Positions 47,163 through 54,506 of a stretch of 64,000 nucleotides of DNA are shown one piece after another (the stretch's first letter is position 1; every line of letters begins with the position of its first letter). Made by a program: the position numbers and the translations under genes. Source of the stretch: Candidatus Tepidiaquacella proteinivora (GTDB taxonomy: Bacteria; Bacteroidota; Ignavibacteria; Tepidaquicellales; Tepidaquicellaceae). Location: NCBI GenBank assembly GCA_013348845.1, contig CP054675.1:1435501-1499500 (forward strand). The letters run 5' to 3'. The notes under the pieces are model-generated. The model had not been told where the DNA came from and did not search any database. It was given only the letters and a program-made list of their open reading frames with translations.

Positions 47163-48869
47163 TTACATATCATTTTCAAGAGTAGATGTATCACCAATGT
47201 CCTCACCCCACTCTTTAGCTCTAAGTACTCTTCTCATAATTTTTCCGCTCCGTGTCTTTGGAAGTGATTCAACAAATTCTATTTCCTGTGGCATTGCAAG
47301 GGGAGAGAGTTTCTTTCTTATAAAGTTCATAATATTCAGCTCAAGTTCTTTGCTTGGTTCATACCCTTTTTTCAAAGTGATAAATGCCTTTACTACTTCC
47401 ATATTTATAGGATCAGGTTTTCCAACGGCAGCAGATTCAGCAACTGCAGGATGTTCAATTAATGCTGATTCTATTTCAAAGGGACCTACCAGATGCCCAC
47501 CGGCATTAATTACATCGTCATCTCTTCCAACAAACCAGAAATAACCTTCATCATCAATACTTGCTCTATCACCACATAAATACCAACCATTTTTAAACTT
47601 TCCTTTATATGTTTCTTCATTTTTCCAATATGTTCTAAACATTGATGGCCAACCTGGTTTAATTGCAATCATACCGACTACCCCTGTTCTCTCAAGAGGT
47701 ACAAAGGTTTTTAAATCAACAACGGTTGCTTCAATACCCGGGAATGGTTTACCCATTGAACCTGGTTTTATTTTCATACCCGGATAATTACTAATCACTA
47801 TGCAACCTGTTTCGGTTTGCCAGAAAGTATCGTGAAACATTTTTCCGAAAACTTCCTGTGACCACAATACTGCTTCAGCGTTTAAGGGTTCTCCGACGCT
47901 TGCCAGATGTCTTAATGATGACAAATCAAATTTTTTCACAATTTCATTTCCTTCTCTCATCAATGCTCTAATAGCAGTTGGAGCGGAATACCAGACTGTA
48001 ATTTTATGCTTTTCTATAAACCTGTACCAATTCTCAGCGGTAAATCCTGCTTCAGTTACACATTGAGTAACACCATTAGACCAGGGTCCTATTATTCCGT
48101 AAGAAGTACCGGTAACCCAGCCGGGATCAGCGGTGCACCAATAAATATCATCATCCTGTAAATCGAGAACATATTTCGCTGTAATATACTGCGAAATTAA
48201 AGAATAATGAACATGTTGTGCTCCTTTGGGCTTTCCGGTTGTTCCGGAAGTATAATGCAATATTGATGGAGTTTCAGCGGTGGAAGGATATATATCAAAC
48301 TTTTCTATTCTTTCTTCCTTTTCTAAATTAAATGCATATTCTTTTTCTCTTAAAGGTTTAGCACCATCATCATCAACAACAATAATATAATTCATATAAG
48401 GTAACTTGTCTAAAATATTTCTTACTTTTGGTAGATGCTTCTTCTGTGTAATTATTGCAGAAGTTTGAGCATCTTCAAGTCGGGTCAAAAGAGAATCAGA
48501 ACCGAAAGCGGAAAATAAAGGTTGCGCTATAGCACCCATTTTTAGAATACCAATCAGTCCAAAATATAATTCGGGAATTTTATCCATAAACAAGCAGACT
48601 CTTTCACCTGGTTTAATACCAAGGTTTTTTAAGTAATTCGCAATTGTGTTAGTAAGTACTCTTAAATCATTATATGTATATCTTTTTTCTTCACCTTTGA
48701 AACTTTCCCAGATGAAAGCAATTTTATTTGCTTTTCCCATTTCACAAATTCTATCAGAACAATACCATCCGATATTAATTATATCACCATCTTTGTAACC
48801 AAGTTCTTTTTTTGAAATTTCCCAGGAAAAATTTTTTACTTCTTCTTCGTAAGATTTCATATTTGGCAT
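47163..48869 (-). CDS. acsA: Acetyl-CoA synthetase (acetate-CoA ligase)
   Basis: This enzyme activates acetate to acetyl-CoA through an acetyl-adenylate. The 568-residue length and N-terminal sequence fit the shorter Bacillus AcsA type. ANL-superfamily motifs are present: the P-loop 'LHYTSGTTGKPKGAQH', 'WCTADPGWVTGTSYGIIGPW', 'FHDTFWQTETGC', 'WYLCGDRASIDDEGYFWFVGRDDDVINAGGH' and the C-terminal 'PKTRSGKIMRR', whose Lys is the catalytic residue regulated by acetylation in many bacteria. An AGGAA ribosome site lies before ATG 48869. It is a single gene. Propionate may also be a substrate. Confidence 0.93.
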   Translation of the reverse strand: MPNMKSYEEEVKNFSWEISKKELGYKDGDIINIGWYCSDRICEMGKANKIAFIWESFKGEEKRYTYNDLRVLTNTIANYLKNLGIKPGERVCLFMDKIPELYFGLIGILKMGAIAQPLFSAFGSDSLLTRLEDAQTSAIITQKKHLPKVRNILDKLPYMNYIIVVDDDGAKPLREKEYAFNLEKEERIEKFDIYPSTAETPSILHYTSGTTGKPKGAQHVHYSLISQYITAKYVLDLQDDDIYWCTADPGWVTGTSYGIIGPWSNGVTQCVTEAGFTAENWYRFIEKHKITVWYSAPTAIRALMREGNEIVKKFDLSSLRHLASVGEPLNAEAVLWSQEVFGKMFHDTFWQTETGCIVISNYPGMKIKPGSMGKPFPGIEATVVDLKTFVPLERTGVVGMIAIKPGWPSMFRTYWKNEETYKGKFKNGWYLCGDRASIDDEGYFWFVGRDDDVINAGGHLVGPFEIESALIEHPAVAESAAVGKPDPINMEVVKAFITLKKGYEPSKELELNIMNFIRKKLSPLAMPQEIEFVESLPKTRSGKIMRRVLRAKEWGEDIGDTSTLENDM

Positions 48870-49072
48870 AAGTTATTCCTTTTTATTTAAAAAAATAATT
48901 GTAAAAATTGTATTATTTAATTTTAAAAACAATTGAAAAGATTGGTATAATATTTATCCTTTTTTATAATAAATTAAAATGCAAAGAAAACAGAAATATA
49001 GTAAAATTTAAAAGAGTATCACCAATTTATTGAAATAACATATATTAAATTATAAAGCAGTAAATAATTTAA

Positions 49073-50740
49073 TTAATTAATTATTGTAATTTTAATAACT
49101 TTATTATAAAAATTGTTATAAAATCTTATGAAATAAATTCCTGTGGAAAGGTTCATACTTTCTGCATCTATTAAATATTCATACACACCAGCACTTAAGA
49201 ATCCGCTGAATAAATCTGAAATTCTTCTTCCTGAAATATCATAAAGAGCCAGATTCATAATTTCAGAATTATTTTCAGGTATTGAAATTCTGATTAATGA
49301 TCTCGAATTAAAAGGATTGGGGAAATTCTGACTTATTTCATAACATATCGGGGTTGAAAAATTAGTTTTTTTAATTCCGACATTTGAATTTGAAAATCCT
49401 TTAAGTTCAACTGTAATTGTTGTATCAGAATTAACAATAGTCAGAATGCCGTTATAAGTTTGATTAATAGCAGTTGGTTTAAATTTTATTTTTGCAAAAC
49501 CTAATTCACCTGCATTTACAGAAGTTGGAAATGATTCTACAATAAATTCCTGCATATTAGAATAAACAGAATTTATATTAAGTAAAGAGTTTCCATAATT
49601 CATAATTGCAAGATAATAGCTTAAAGTATCATTTACTGCTATTGTATCATATCTGATAATAAAAGGTGATACAGTTATTTTACCTTTAAAAATAGTAGGT
49701 GCAATCATATAAAAACTTCTTATCCTTTCAACAAATTCAGGATGATCTATGAAAGGATTGAATACATTTTGAAAGGATTTAATTCTTTGATTCCTTATTC
49801 TTTCTCTCTGGTCAACTATATCGGTAAAATTCCATAGTCTGAGCACATTTTCTTCTTTTTGTGCAAGATAGCTTCCCTGATTACCAAACCTAATAACAAA
49901 ATAAAAAATAGACCTTGCAACATTTCCTTTATGTACATCTCTTGGTTCGAACACAATTTCATTCTGGTAATCATATCCCCTTTTTGACCCACCTTGCTGC
50001 CATGTAATATTTGAAACAACAATACCAAAATGGTAGTTGGATCTTGCATTATTCGCTACAGAAAGTGTAGGATATAAATGATATAAATCACTTCTCATAG
50101 GTTCAGCAGAATTAAAATAACTCTGTGGCCAGGTGTGTTCTGTATCAAATCCTTGATTTTGTGCTTCTGTTCTATTCGCCGCCTTTATTTTAACACCAGT
50201 ATAGACACATTCAATCGTATCATCATTATTATAATCATCTATATATTCAAACATTTTATCTCTCGCAAGATTGTATCCGAGTGAAATATAATTTTGCAAT
50301 GTAAAATTATACAGAGCAGATTTTAATTCTTCATTTATCAATCCCTGAGTAAAACTATATAAAGTATCAGGATATTTTGCAGTACCTAATGAATAAAAAA
50401 CAATTGAATATGGTAAACCATCATTTTCAAAAATTAGGAAATCTCTATAAGTAATATTTTGATTTGTTCCAAAATAAACACTAACAAGAACGCTGTCAAA
50501 GGGATTAACTGCAAAAGGAGAAAAGTTAAAAAAGAACTTCGATGTCGTTGTACGAAATGAATTAATAAAAACAGTTTCAGAAGTCGGGTTTTTAAGATAG
50601 AAATACCGGGGTGTTTGTGTATTTGTTAAAACAGTATCGTAATTTATTAAAACAGGTATATATTGAGAAAAAAGGTTATTATAAAATGAAAAGAATAAAA
50701 TAACAAAAAGAATTTTCATAAAAATTTTATGTGAAATCAT
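49073..50740 (-). CDS. Secreted endonuclease I-family nuclease with sorting tail
   Basis: This is an extracellular nuclease of the EndA/NucM (endonuclease I, PF04231) type. From the ATG at 50740, a signal peptide ends 'NLFSQ'. An N-terminal beta domain (about 30-115) precedes the nuclease domain, which contains 'YNLARDKMFEYID', 'FDTEHTWPQSYF' (His is the general base and part of the beta-beta-alpha metal site), 'MRSDLYHLYPT' and 'NNARSNYHFG'. A later beta domain has 'ISVNAGELGFAKIKF'-like features of choice-of-anchor domains. A sorting tail closes the protein ('NFPNPFNSRSLIRI', 'LYDISGRRI', 'LSTGIYFIRF'). An upstream ATG (50776) would overlap the preceding gene and add 12 non-signal residues, so I prefer 50740. 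Confidence 0.88.
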   Translation of the reverse strand: MISHKIFMKILFVILFFSFYNNLFSQYIPVLINYDTVLTNTQTPRYFYLKNPTSETVFINSFRTTTSKFFFNFSPFAVNPFDSVLVSVYFGTNQNITYRDFLIFENDGLPYSIVFYSLGTAKYPDTLYSFTQGLINEELKSALYNFTLQNYISLGYNLARDKMFEYIDDYNNDDTIECVYTGVKIKAANRTEAQNQGFDTEHTWPQSYFNSAEPMRSDLYHLYPTLSVANNARSNYHFGIVVSNITWQQGGSKRGYDYQNEIVFEPRDVHKGNVARSIFYFVIRFGNQGSYLAQKEENVLRLWNFTDIVDQRERIRNQRIKSFQNVFNPFIDHPEFVERIRSFYMIAPTIFKGKITVSPFIIRYDTIAVNDTLSYYLAIMNYGNSLLNINSVYSNMQEFIVESFPTSVNAGELGFAKIKFKPTAINQTYNGILTIVNSDTTITVELKGFSNSNVGIKKTNFSTPICYEISQNFPNPFNSRSLIRISIPENNSEIMNLALYDISGRRISDLFSGFLSAGVYEYLIDAESMNLSTGIYFIRFYNNFYNKVIKITIIN

Positions 50741-50756
50741 TTTAGAAAATTTAAAC

Positions 50757-51158
50757 CTACAATCCGGGGAATTCATTATGATTAATAATTACTTCAACAT
50801 CAGGAAATTCATCTTTAATGAAAGAAGCGGTTTTTTCCGCTGCATAAACGGAACGATGCATACCCCCCGTACAACCAAAAGAAATCATTAAATCTGTAAA
50901 TCCTTTCTGGAGATAATTATTAACTACTTTACCTATTATGTTGAAAACATTATGCAGAAATTCCTGCATATCCTTTTGTTTATCAAGGAACTCAATAACT
51001 TCCTTATCTTTACCGGTAAGATTCCAGTATTGTTCAATCTGTCCCGGATTTATTATAAATCTGCAATCAAAGACAAATCCCCCACCGTTTCCAGTTTCAT
51101 CAACCGGAATACTTCCATATATATAACTAAAAGAATTTACTCTTACTACTAATGCCAA
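50757..51158 (-). CDS. Stand-alone RapZ C-terminal domain protein
   Basis: In E. coli RapZ is an RNA-binding adapter that controls GlmZ and hence GlmS, linked to cell-wall amino sugars. Only its C-terminal domain is present here, as a 133-residue protein: 'FSYIYGSIP', 'FVFDCRFIINPG', 'LTGKDKEVIEFL' and 'ISFGCTGGMHRSVYAAEKTASFI'. The N-terminal P-loop kinase-like domain is absent. Stand-alone copies are known from Bacteroidota. The start is TTG at 51158, as the frame has a stop shortly upstream and no ATG before the conserved part. It is followed by the nuclease gene after 16 bases, so the two may share a transcript. Confidence 0.88.
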   Translation of the reverse strand: MALVVRVNSFSYIYGSIPVDETGNGGGFVFDCRFIINPGQIEQYWNLTGKDKEVIEFLDKQKDMQEFLHNVFNIIGKVVNNYLQKGFTDLMISFGCTGGMHRSVYAAEKTASFIKDEFPDVEVIINHNEFPGL

Positions 51159-51228
51159 TATTTTAAGGTTTTATATAAAGATTTAATTATATAATTTATG
51201 AAAAATTGATTAAATTTAATACTTAAAT

Positions 51229-51564
51229 ATGAACCATAATTTAATCACAACAGCATTTACAATTGATAATTATAAAATTGTAAAAAACCTTGGTATAATT
51301 CGTGGTATTGTTGTTAGGTCAAGAAATATTTTTGCAAATATTGGCGCTCTCTTTCAAACAATAAAAGGTGGTAATATTACTTTATATACAGAATTGTGTG
51401 AAAAAACCAGAAGAGACGCATTTGAATTAATGGTAAAACATGCAGAAGAAGTGGGCGCAAATGCTATTATTGGTGTTCGGTATGATGCTACAGAGGTAAT
51501 GTCGGGAGTAACTGAGGTTCTGGCTTATGGAACTGCGGTAGTGGTGGAAAAAATTCAGGGGTAG
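51229..51564 (+). CDS. YbjQ/UPF0145 family protein
   Basis: This is a 111-residue protein of the YbjQ family (PF01906, called a putative heavy-metal-binding domain). Characteristic sequences are 'LGIIRGIVVRSRNIFANIGA', 'IKGGNITLYTELCEKTRRDAFELM', 'HAEEVGANAIIGVRYDA' and the closing 'EVLAYGTAVVVE'. Family members form ring-shaped pentamers, and their function is not settled. The gene is divergent from the RapZ-C gene (70 bases between starts) and is followed by a small terminator-like hairpin. Confidence 0.9.
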   Translation: MNHNLITTAFTIDNYKIVKNLGIIRGIVVRSRNIFANIGALFQTIKGGNITLYTELCEKTRRDAFELMVKHAEEVGANAIIGVRYDATEVMSGVTEVLAYGTAVVVEKIQG

Positions 51565-51575
51565 GTTTTATAATA

Positions 51576-51859
51576 TTAATTAAAAGAGTTTTTTCTAAAC
51601 TCGTTTTTTAAGGGAATGGTAGGAATGAATATTTTCTGATATTAAATCAACTGATTTTCAAGCATTATAAATAAGCCTGAAATGTTAGTAATGAATATTT
51701 TCTGATATTAACTAAAAGAGTTTTTTTCTAAAAGAATTCTTTTCTAAAACCGTTTTGAAGGGAATGGTAGGAATGAATATTTTCTGTTATTAAATCAATT
51801 GATTTTCAAACATTATAAAGAAGCCTGAAATGTCAGTAATGAATATTATCTGATATAAA
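51576..51859. repeat. Imperfect tandem duplication with nested 22-base units
   Basis: Two copies of a unit of about 130-150 bases follow each other: 51576-51706 and 51707-51859. The core parts (51591-51711 and 51740-51859) align almost base for base. The second copy has a short extra segment around 51731-51745. Inside each copy a 22-base motif resembling AATGAATATTTTCTGATATT occurs twice, starting at 51624 and 51690 in the first copy and at 51772 and 51838 in the second, always 66 bases apart. No gene lies here. It could be a recent local duplication, an RNA element or a protein-binding array. Confidence 0.85.
51586..51609 (+). terminator. Terminator-like hairpin after the YbjQ gene
   Basis: GAGTTT (51586-51591) pairs with AAACTC (51597-51602) over a five-base loop and is followed by G and six T residues. 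It lies 21 bases after the stop. The stem is short and AT-rich, so strength is modest. It also forms the start of the first tandem repeat unit. Confidence 0.6.
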
Positions 51860-51936
51860 TTACTTAATTTAGTTAATTATATTTTTTTATTAAATTATTT
51901 TTTATTTATCTGTGAATTTTTTTCTGATTATATAGA

Positions 51937-52833
51937 TTATTTTTCCTGCTTTTTCATTTTCCTTCTCCTTATATACCACAAAACAATCAATGCTATAATT
52001 ATAAAAGGTATAAGTACAATAATTGCAACAATCAGGAATATAACAACTTTAAGTAAACCTCTGACACCCTTTTTAACTGCTTCACCAAGCTCATAGAAGA
52101 AACCTCCACCAGTAGAAGTTTGTAAGAGATTTGGTTCGTATAAGGATATTTTAATAGTTGAATAACTTGCCTGGCTTTTTAAATATTTCATTTTCCCTTC
52201 AAAACTTTCTATTTTTTGTCTTACGCTTGCTAACTTTTCTTCTATTTCAAGTATTTCAGTAAGTTGGGAGGTTTTTTCATTTAATAATTTTAGTAGTCTT
52301 TGTTCTAATTCCTTTTGAGTTTTTTGTCTTGCTTCAAGGTCAATATATTCTTCGGTAATATCTGAGGAGGTAACATTTTCGGAAACCACTTTCCCAATAG
52401 TTGAAATTTCAGAGAGAATTATATCAAACTTTTCGACAGGTACTCTTAATGTTATCACCCCTTGTTTTTTCCCGGCAGAAGATAAAGTTGAATTTGAAGA
52501 AGATACATACCCGTTGTGTTTATTTGTTATATCTGTTATTGCTTTTTCGGATTCGTCATATTTTTCTACTTCAATAGAAATGTTTCCCGTTTTTACTATT
52601 AATCTATCGGTAACTTTAATTTCATCATTTTTAATTGTTTCTGTTTCTTTCTTTATAACATCTTTATTATCAACGTCGGGTTTTTCCCGAAAACTCTTAC
52701 CTTCATCTGTAGAAGTTTCCAGGGTTATTTTTTCTTTCTTTTCCTCAGTTATATTAGTTTTTTCCCTATCACAAGAAAAAGAAAATAGAAATGAAAGTAA
52801 AATTACACTTAAAATTAATGTTTTTGTTTTCAT
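51937..52833 (-). CDS. DUF4349 lipoprotein
   Basis: This is a lipid-anchored membrane protein of unknown function. The signal peptide ends in the lipobox 'FSFSC' (Cys about 21). A charged linker (25-75) leads to the DUF4349 domain: 'LIVKTGNISIEVEKYDES', 'NKHNGYVSSSN', 'VITLRVPVEKFD', 'GKVVSENVTSSDITEEYIDLEARQK'. A long coiled coil (about 165-220) with 'ILEIEEKLASVRQKIESFEGKMKYLK' follows. 'SYSTIKISLYEP' closes the domain, and a C-terminal membrane helix (about 263-290) ends in a basic tail. The domain order matches the family well. It is separated from the upstream minus-strand gene by a terminator. Confidence 0.88.
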   Translation of the reverse strand: MKTKTLILSVILLSFLFSFSCDREKTNITEEKKEKITLETSTDEGKSFREKPDVDNKDVIKKETETIKNDEIKVTDRLIVKTGNISIEVEKYDESEKAITDITNKHNGYVSSSNSTLSSAGKKQGVITLRVPVEKFDIILSEISTIGKVVSENVTSSDITEEYIDLEARQKTQKELEQRLLKLLNEKTSQLTEILEIEEKLASVRQKIESFEGKMKYLKSQASYSTIKISLYEPNLLQTSTGGGFFYELGEAVKKGVRGLLKVVIFLIVAIIVLIPFIIIALIVLWYIRRRKMKKQEK

Positions 52834-52891
52834 ATTTTTTAATTTTACTTTATATTAAACAAATCAAAAAACGTAATGTTCCGAAATCAAT

Positions 52892-52922
52892 AAAAAAAGT
52901 TGTCATTCAGACAACTTTTTTT
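52892..52922 (-). terminator. Bidirectional-type terminator hairpin
   Basis: A 13-bp perfect stem pairs AAAAAAAGTTGTC (52892-52904) with GACAACTTTTTTT (52910-52922) over the loop ATTCA. It lies 40 bases downstream of the minus-strand propeller gene stop and upstream of the DUF4349 start, so it ends the former. The symmetric A and T runs would also let it work on the plus strand. Confidence 0.9.
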
Positions 52923-52962
52923 AATTTTATCCTTCTGAAAGTAAATAAAATTTTCACAATGT

Positions 52963-54432
52963 TTATTTTATTAATACCATAATTTGGGTATCAGTATATT
53001 CACCAGCTCTTAAATTATAGAAATAAATTCCGCTTGGCAAATCTACTGCGTTAAATTCTACTTCATAAACACCAGCATCTTTTTTTGAATTTATTAGTTT
53101 CGTAATTAATCTTCCGAGGTTATCATATATACTTAAATCAACAAAAACAGATTTTGGGATTGAAAATTTTATTTTTGTAACCGGATTAAAGGGGTTTGGA
53201 TAATTGTTATATAGAAGGAAATTTTCCGGAATGTCATTATAGGAATTTTCTATTCCAACTGCAAAGTCCGGATCGAAAACAGAAATATACTGGAAATTTG
53301 AGCCTGTTGCCTTTGTTTGTACAAGTGCGCCTGTGGTATCATCAATCTCATGCACTCCTGTACCATTGGTTGTCAGATAGTTTCCATTAGGCAGCCTAAA
53401 AACACCACGATTACCGGTTACGCCAGATAAAGTAGTAATTAAAGTACCGGTAGAGGTATAAATTTTTATTCCGGAACCTGTACCGCTAAATTCACAAAGT
53501 GCAAGATTCCCATCATCAAGTTCTATTATTTGTTGTGGAAAGTTAAGCTGGTTATAAATAAGACTATTAATAAATCCACCTGAAAAATTAAAACGGTTTA
53601 CATCTTCAGTACCGCTTGAATTTGTTACAAGAATATCTCCTGTTCTATATAAAATTGCAAAAGGACTATTTAGATTAGTTCCAATAAAAGTACCAACAGA
53701 AATTCCGGCGGTGTCGAATTCCTGAATTGTGTTCTGATTCGTACCACTATAAACAGTTACAAGTAAATTTCTGTTTGGACGGAATGCAATTCCGCGAATG
53801 TTATCAAGATTACCACCCTGAGTGAATGTTCTTACAAAAAGACCGTTGGTGTCATACTCCTGAACTGCATCTGCAAGTTGGTCAGATACCAGAATTCGCG
53901 TTTTAGTTCTTTGCAAAGCATGTTTCGGACTTTGTAAATAAGGATAATTAGAGTGGATAAATGCTGTATCAACAAGGTCGCCGGTATTATAATCGAAGGC
54001 ATATACTCTATCGTAAGTCCAGTCAGGAATCATTAATAATTTATTTGAAGTTCTTGGATGCAGTATTATTTTCTCCCCGGTATTATCAATCACAATTCCG
54101 TTCCCATAATTTATTCTTGCTTTTGATAAGTCAAACTTTTGAACAATATCTTCATAAAATGCATTGAAGCCATCTTTAAAGGGATGTAAAAAATTTGTAA
54201 TTACAGTATAAACAATTTTACCATTTTCAACAAATCTTGCTTCAATAAATGCTTTATCTTTTATATAAATATTAATTGGAAGCTTTTGTTCAAATGCTGC
54301 TTTTTCAGCATTAGAGATTATTGATGGGTTTAATTCTGTCAAAGTGAATAAATCCTGGAAAGAAATTTTAGGTTGTGAAAATGCAAAAGTTGAAATTAAC
54401 AATAAAGAAAATAAAAAAGTTATTTTTTTCAT
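52963..54432 (-). CDS. Secreted beta-propeller protein with sorting tail
   Basis: This is an exported protein (signal peptide 1-19, ending 'FAFSQ'). From about residue 105 to 385 it has repeated strands of NHL/SMP-30-like propeller type, each with a variant of 'G-ILVT-----NTI-EFDT-G--V-TF' (for example 'NRNLLVTVYSG', 'TGDILVTNSSG', 'DDGNLALCEFSG', 'LPNGNYLTTNG'). The tail from about 405 has 'NYPNPFNPVTKIKF', 'IYDNLGRLI' and 'LPSGIYFYNL', and ends 'TQIMVLIK'. Propellers of this sort bind ligands or serve as scaffolds, and no catalytic motif is visible. Together with the next gene it may form a run of secreted proteins, each with its own promoter. Confidence 0.82.
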   Translation of the reverse strand: MKKITFLFSLLLISTFAFSQPKISFQDLFTLTELNPSIISNAEKAAFEQKLPINIYIKDKAFIEARFVENGKIVYTVITNFLHPFKDGFNAFYEDIVQKFDLSKARINYGNGIVIDNTGEKIILHPRTSNKLLMIPDWTYDRVYAFDYNTGDLVDTAFIHSNYPYLQSPKHALQRTKTRILVSDQLADAVQEYDTNGLFVRTFTQGGNLDNIRGIAFRPNRNLLVTVYSGTNQNTIQEFDTAGISVGTFIGTNLNSPFAILYRTGDILVTNSSGTEDVNRFNFSGGFINSLIYNQLNFPQQIIELDDGNLALCEFSGTGSGIKIYTSTGTLITTLSGVTGNRGVFRLPNGNYLTTNGTGVHEIDDTTGALVQTKATGSNFQYISVFDPDFAVGIENSYNDIPENFLLYNNYPNPFNPVTKIKFSIPKSVFVDLSIYDNLGRLITKLINSKKDAGVYEVEFNAVDLPSGIYFYNLRAGEYTDTQIMVLIK

Positions 54433-54506
54433 TTTTAATAAATGATAAATTATTAAAATTTTTTTAAAGAAACTTAAAAGATATATACGACAAACATATA
54501 TTCTTC

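Noticed and set aside
50741-50776. Upstream ATG for the endonuclease I gene
   Set aside because: It overlaps the RapZ-C gene and places 12 polar residues before the signal peptide.
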